From Mesorhizobium opportunistum WSM2075 (GTDB lineage Bacteria; Pseudomonadota; Alphaproteobacteria; Rhizobiales; Rhizobiaceae): a stretch of DNA of 64,000 nt. Of the stretch, positions 63,874 to 64,000 are shown piece by piece. Location of the stretch: positions 6,820,445-6,884,444 of the forward strand of contig NC_015675.1 of the NCBI RefSeq assembly GCF_000176035.2, given 5' to 3'. The translations under genes were made by a program, and so were the position numbers. Below the pieces are notes generated by a model, which worked only from the letters and a program-made list of their open reading frames with translations, was not told the DNA's origin and ran no database searches. Each line of letters begins with the position of its first letter. Within the stretch, counting starts at the first letter, position 1.

Positions 63874-64000
63874 CGTTTGCCGGCAAGTACTTAAAAAGAA
63901 TGCCCGCAAGCAGCGTCAAGAACGGATTGCACGGTTCAAAGTGTTTTGCCGGCACATGCATGCCCGTTGAAGGTCGACATGCTTGAAAAGCGTCGCCTAA

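Noticed and set aside
63874..64000. Chromosomal replication origin at the right edge
   Set aside because: No DnaA box cluster (TTATCCACA-like) or AT-rich unwinding element is visible; only the upstream side of the presumed dnaA gene is inside the window.

Overview
The window looks like a chromosomal segment of a Mesorhizobium-type alphaproteobacterium (Rhizobiales). The evidence is the high-GC coding style, the gcrA, podJ and Tad-pilus gene set, the argD-argF-hslO order, the order mutM - enoyl-CoA hydratase - rpsT at the right edge (in this group normally followed by dnaA, which lies outside the window), and a palindromic repeat that I recall as frequent in Mesorhizobium. No prophage, IS transposase, rRNA, tRNA or CRISPR array was seen. 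The content is mostly core housekeeping with accessory blocks.

Layout: 1-7.1 kb holds the 3' part of metZ, a GT21 glycosyltransferase, apaG and the minus-strand argD-argF-hslO operon, then gcrA. 7.2-11.5 kb is corA, phoU, phoR and ppk2 (phosphate and magnesium). 11.6-13.9 kb is a quorum-sensing cassette: LuxR regulator, LuxI-type acyl-homoserine-lactone synthase, and a crotonase whose start overlaps the synthase stop. 14-19.4 kb carries a family-3 solute-binding protein, a TerB-like protein, class I lysyl-tRNA synthetase, a secreted thermonuclease-like protein with an S24 repressor, and a thioesterase. 19.4-26.8 kb is a fatty-acid beta-oxidation block (FadJ-type, thiolase, two acyl-CoA dehydrogenases) with a MerR regulator and matching palindromic operators. 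27.3-31.3 kb is podJ. 31.5-40.6 kb has a TauE/SafE sulfite-type exporter with its TIGR02186 partner, an Hsp70-like gene, a LysR regulator and a three-subunit molybdoenzyme best read as SoeABC sulfite dehydrogenase. 40.6-46.8 kb is a minus-strand run pepA-type peptidase - marR - nlpC/P60 - Lhr-type helicase - pdeM. 46.9-59.2 kb is a complete-looking Tad/Flp pilus locus, including a 58-residue Flp pilin. 59.2-64 kb has an orphan PhnD-like binding protein, deoB, mutM, an enoyl-CoA hydratase and rpsT.

Cell-cycle and polarity genes recur (gcrA, podJ, Tad pili). Their upstream regions carry GANTC methylation motifs or CtrA-like TTAA-N7 motifs, which suggests they could be wired into the CtrA/GcrA/CcrM circuit. 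Short tandem duplications sit at several gene ends (argF, gcrA, ppk2, the family-3 binding protein, deoB). The best candidates for new biology are the LuxR-LuxI-crotonase cassette, a possible attenuator in the argD leader, the MerR operator pair, and the deoB tail repeat that supplies the mutM start codon. Start sites were chosen by ribosome-binding sites and family length, so several differ from the longest open frame.
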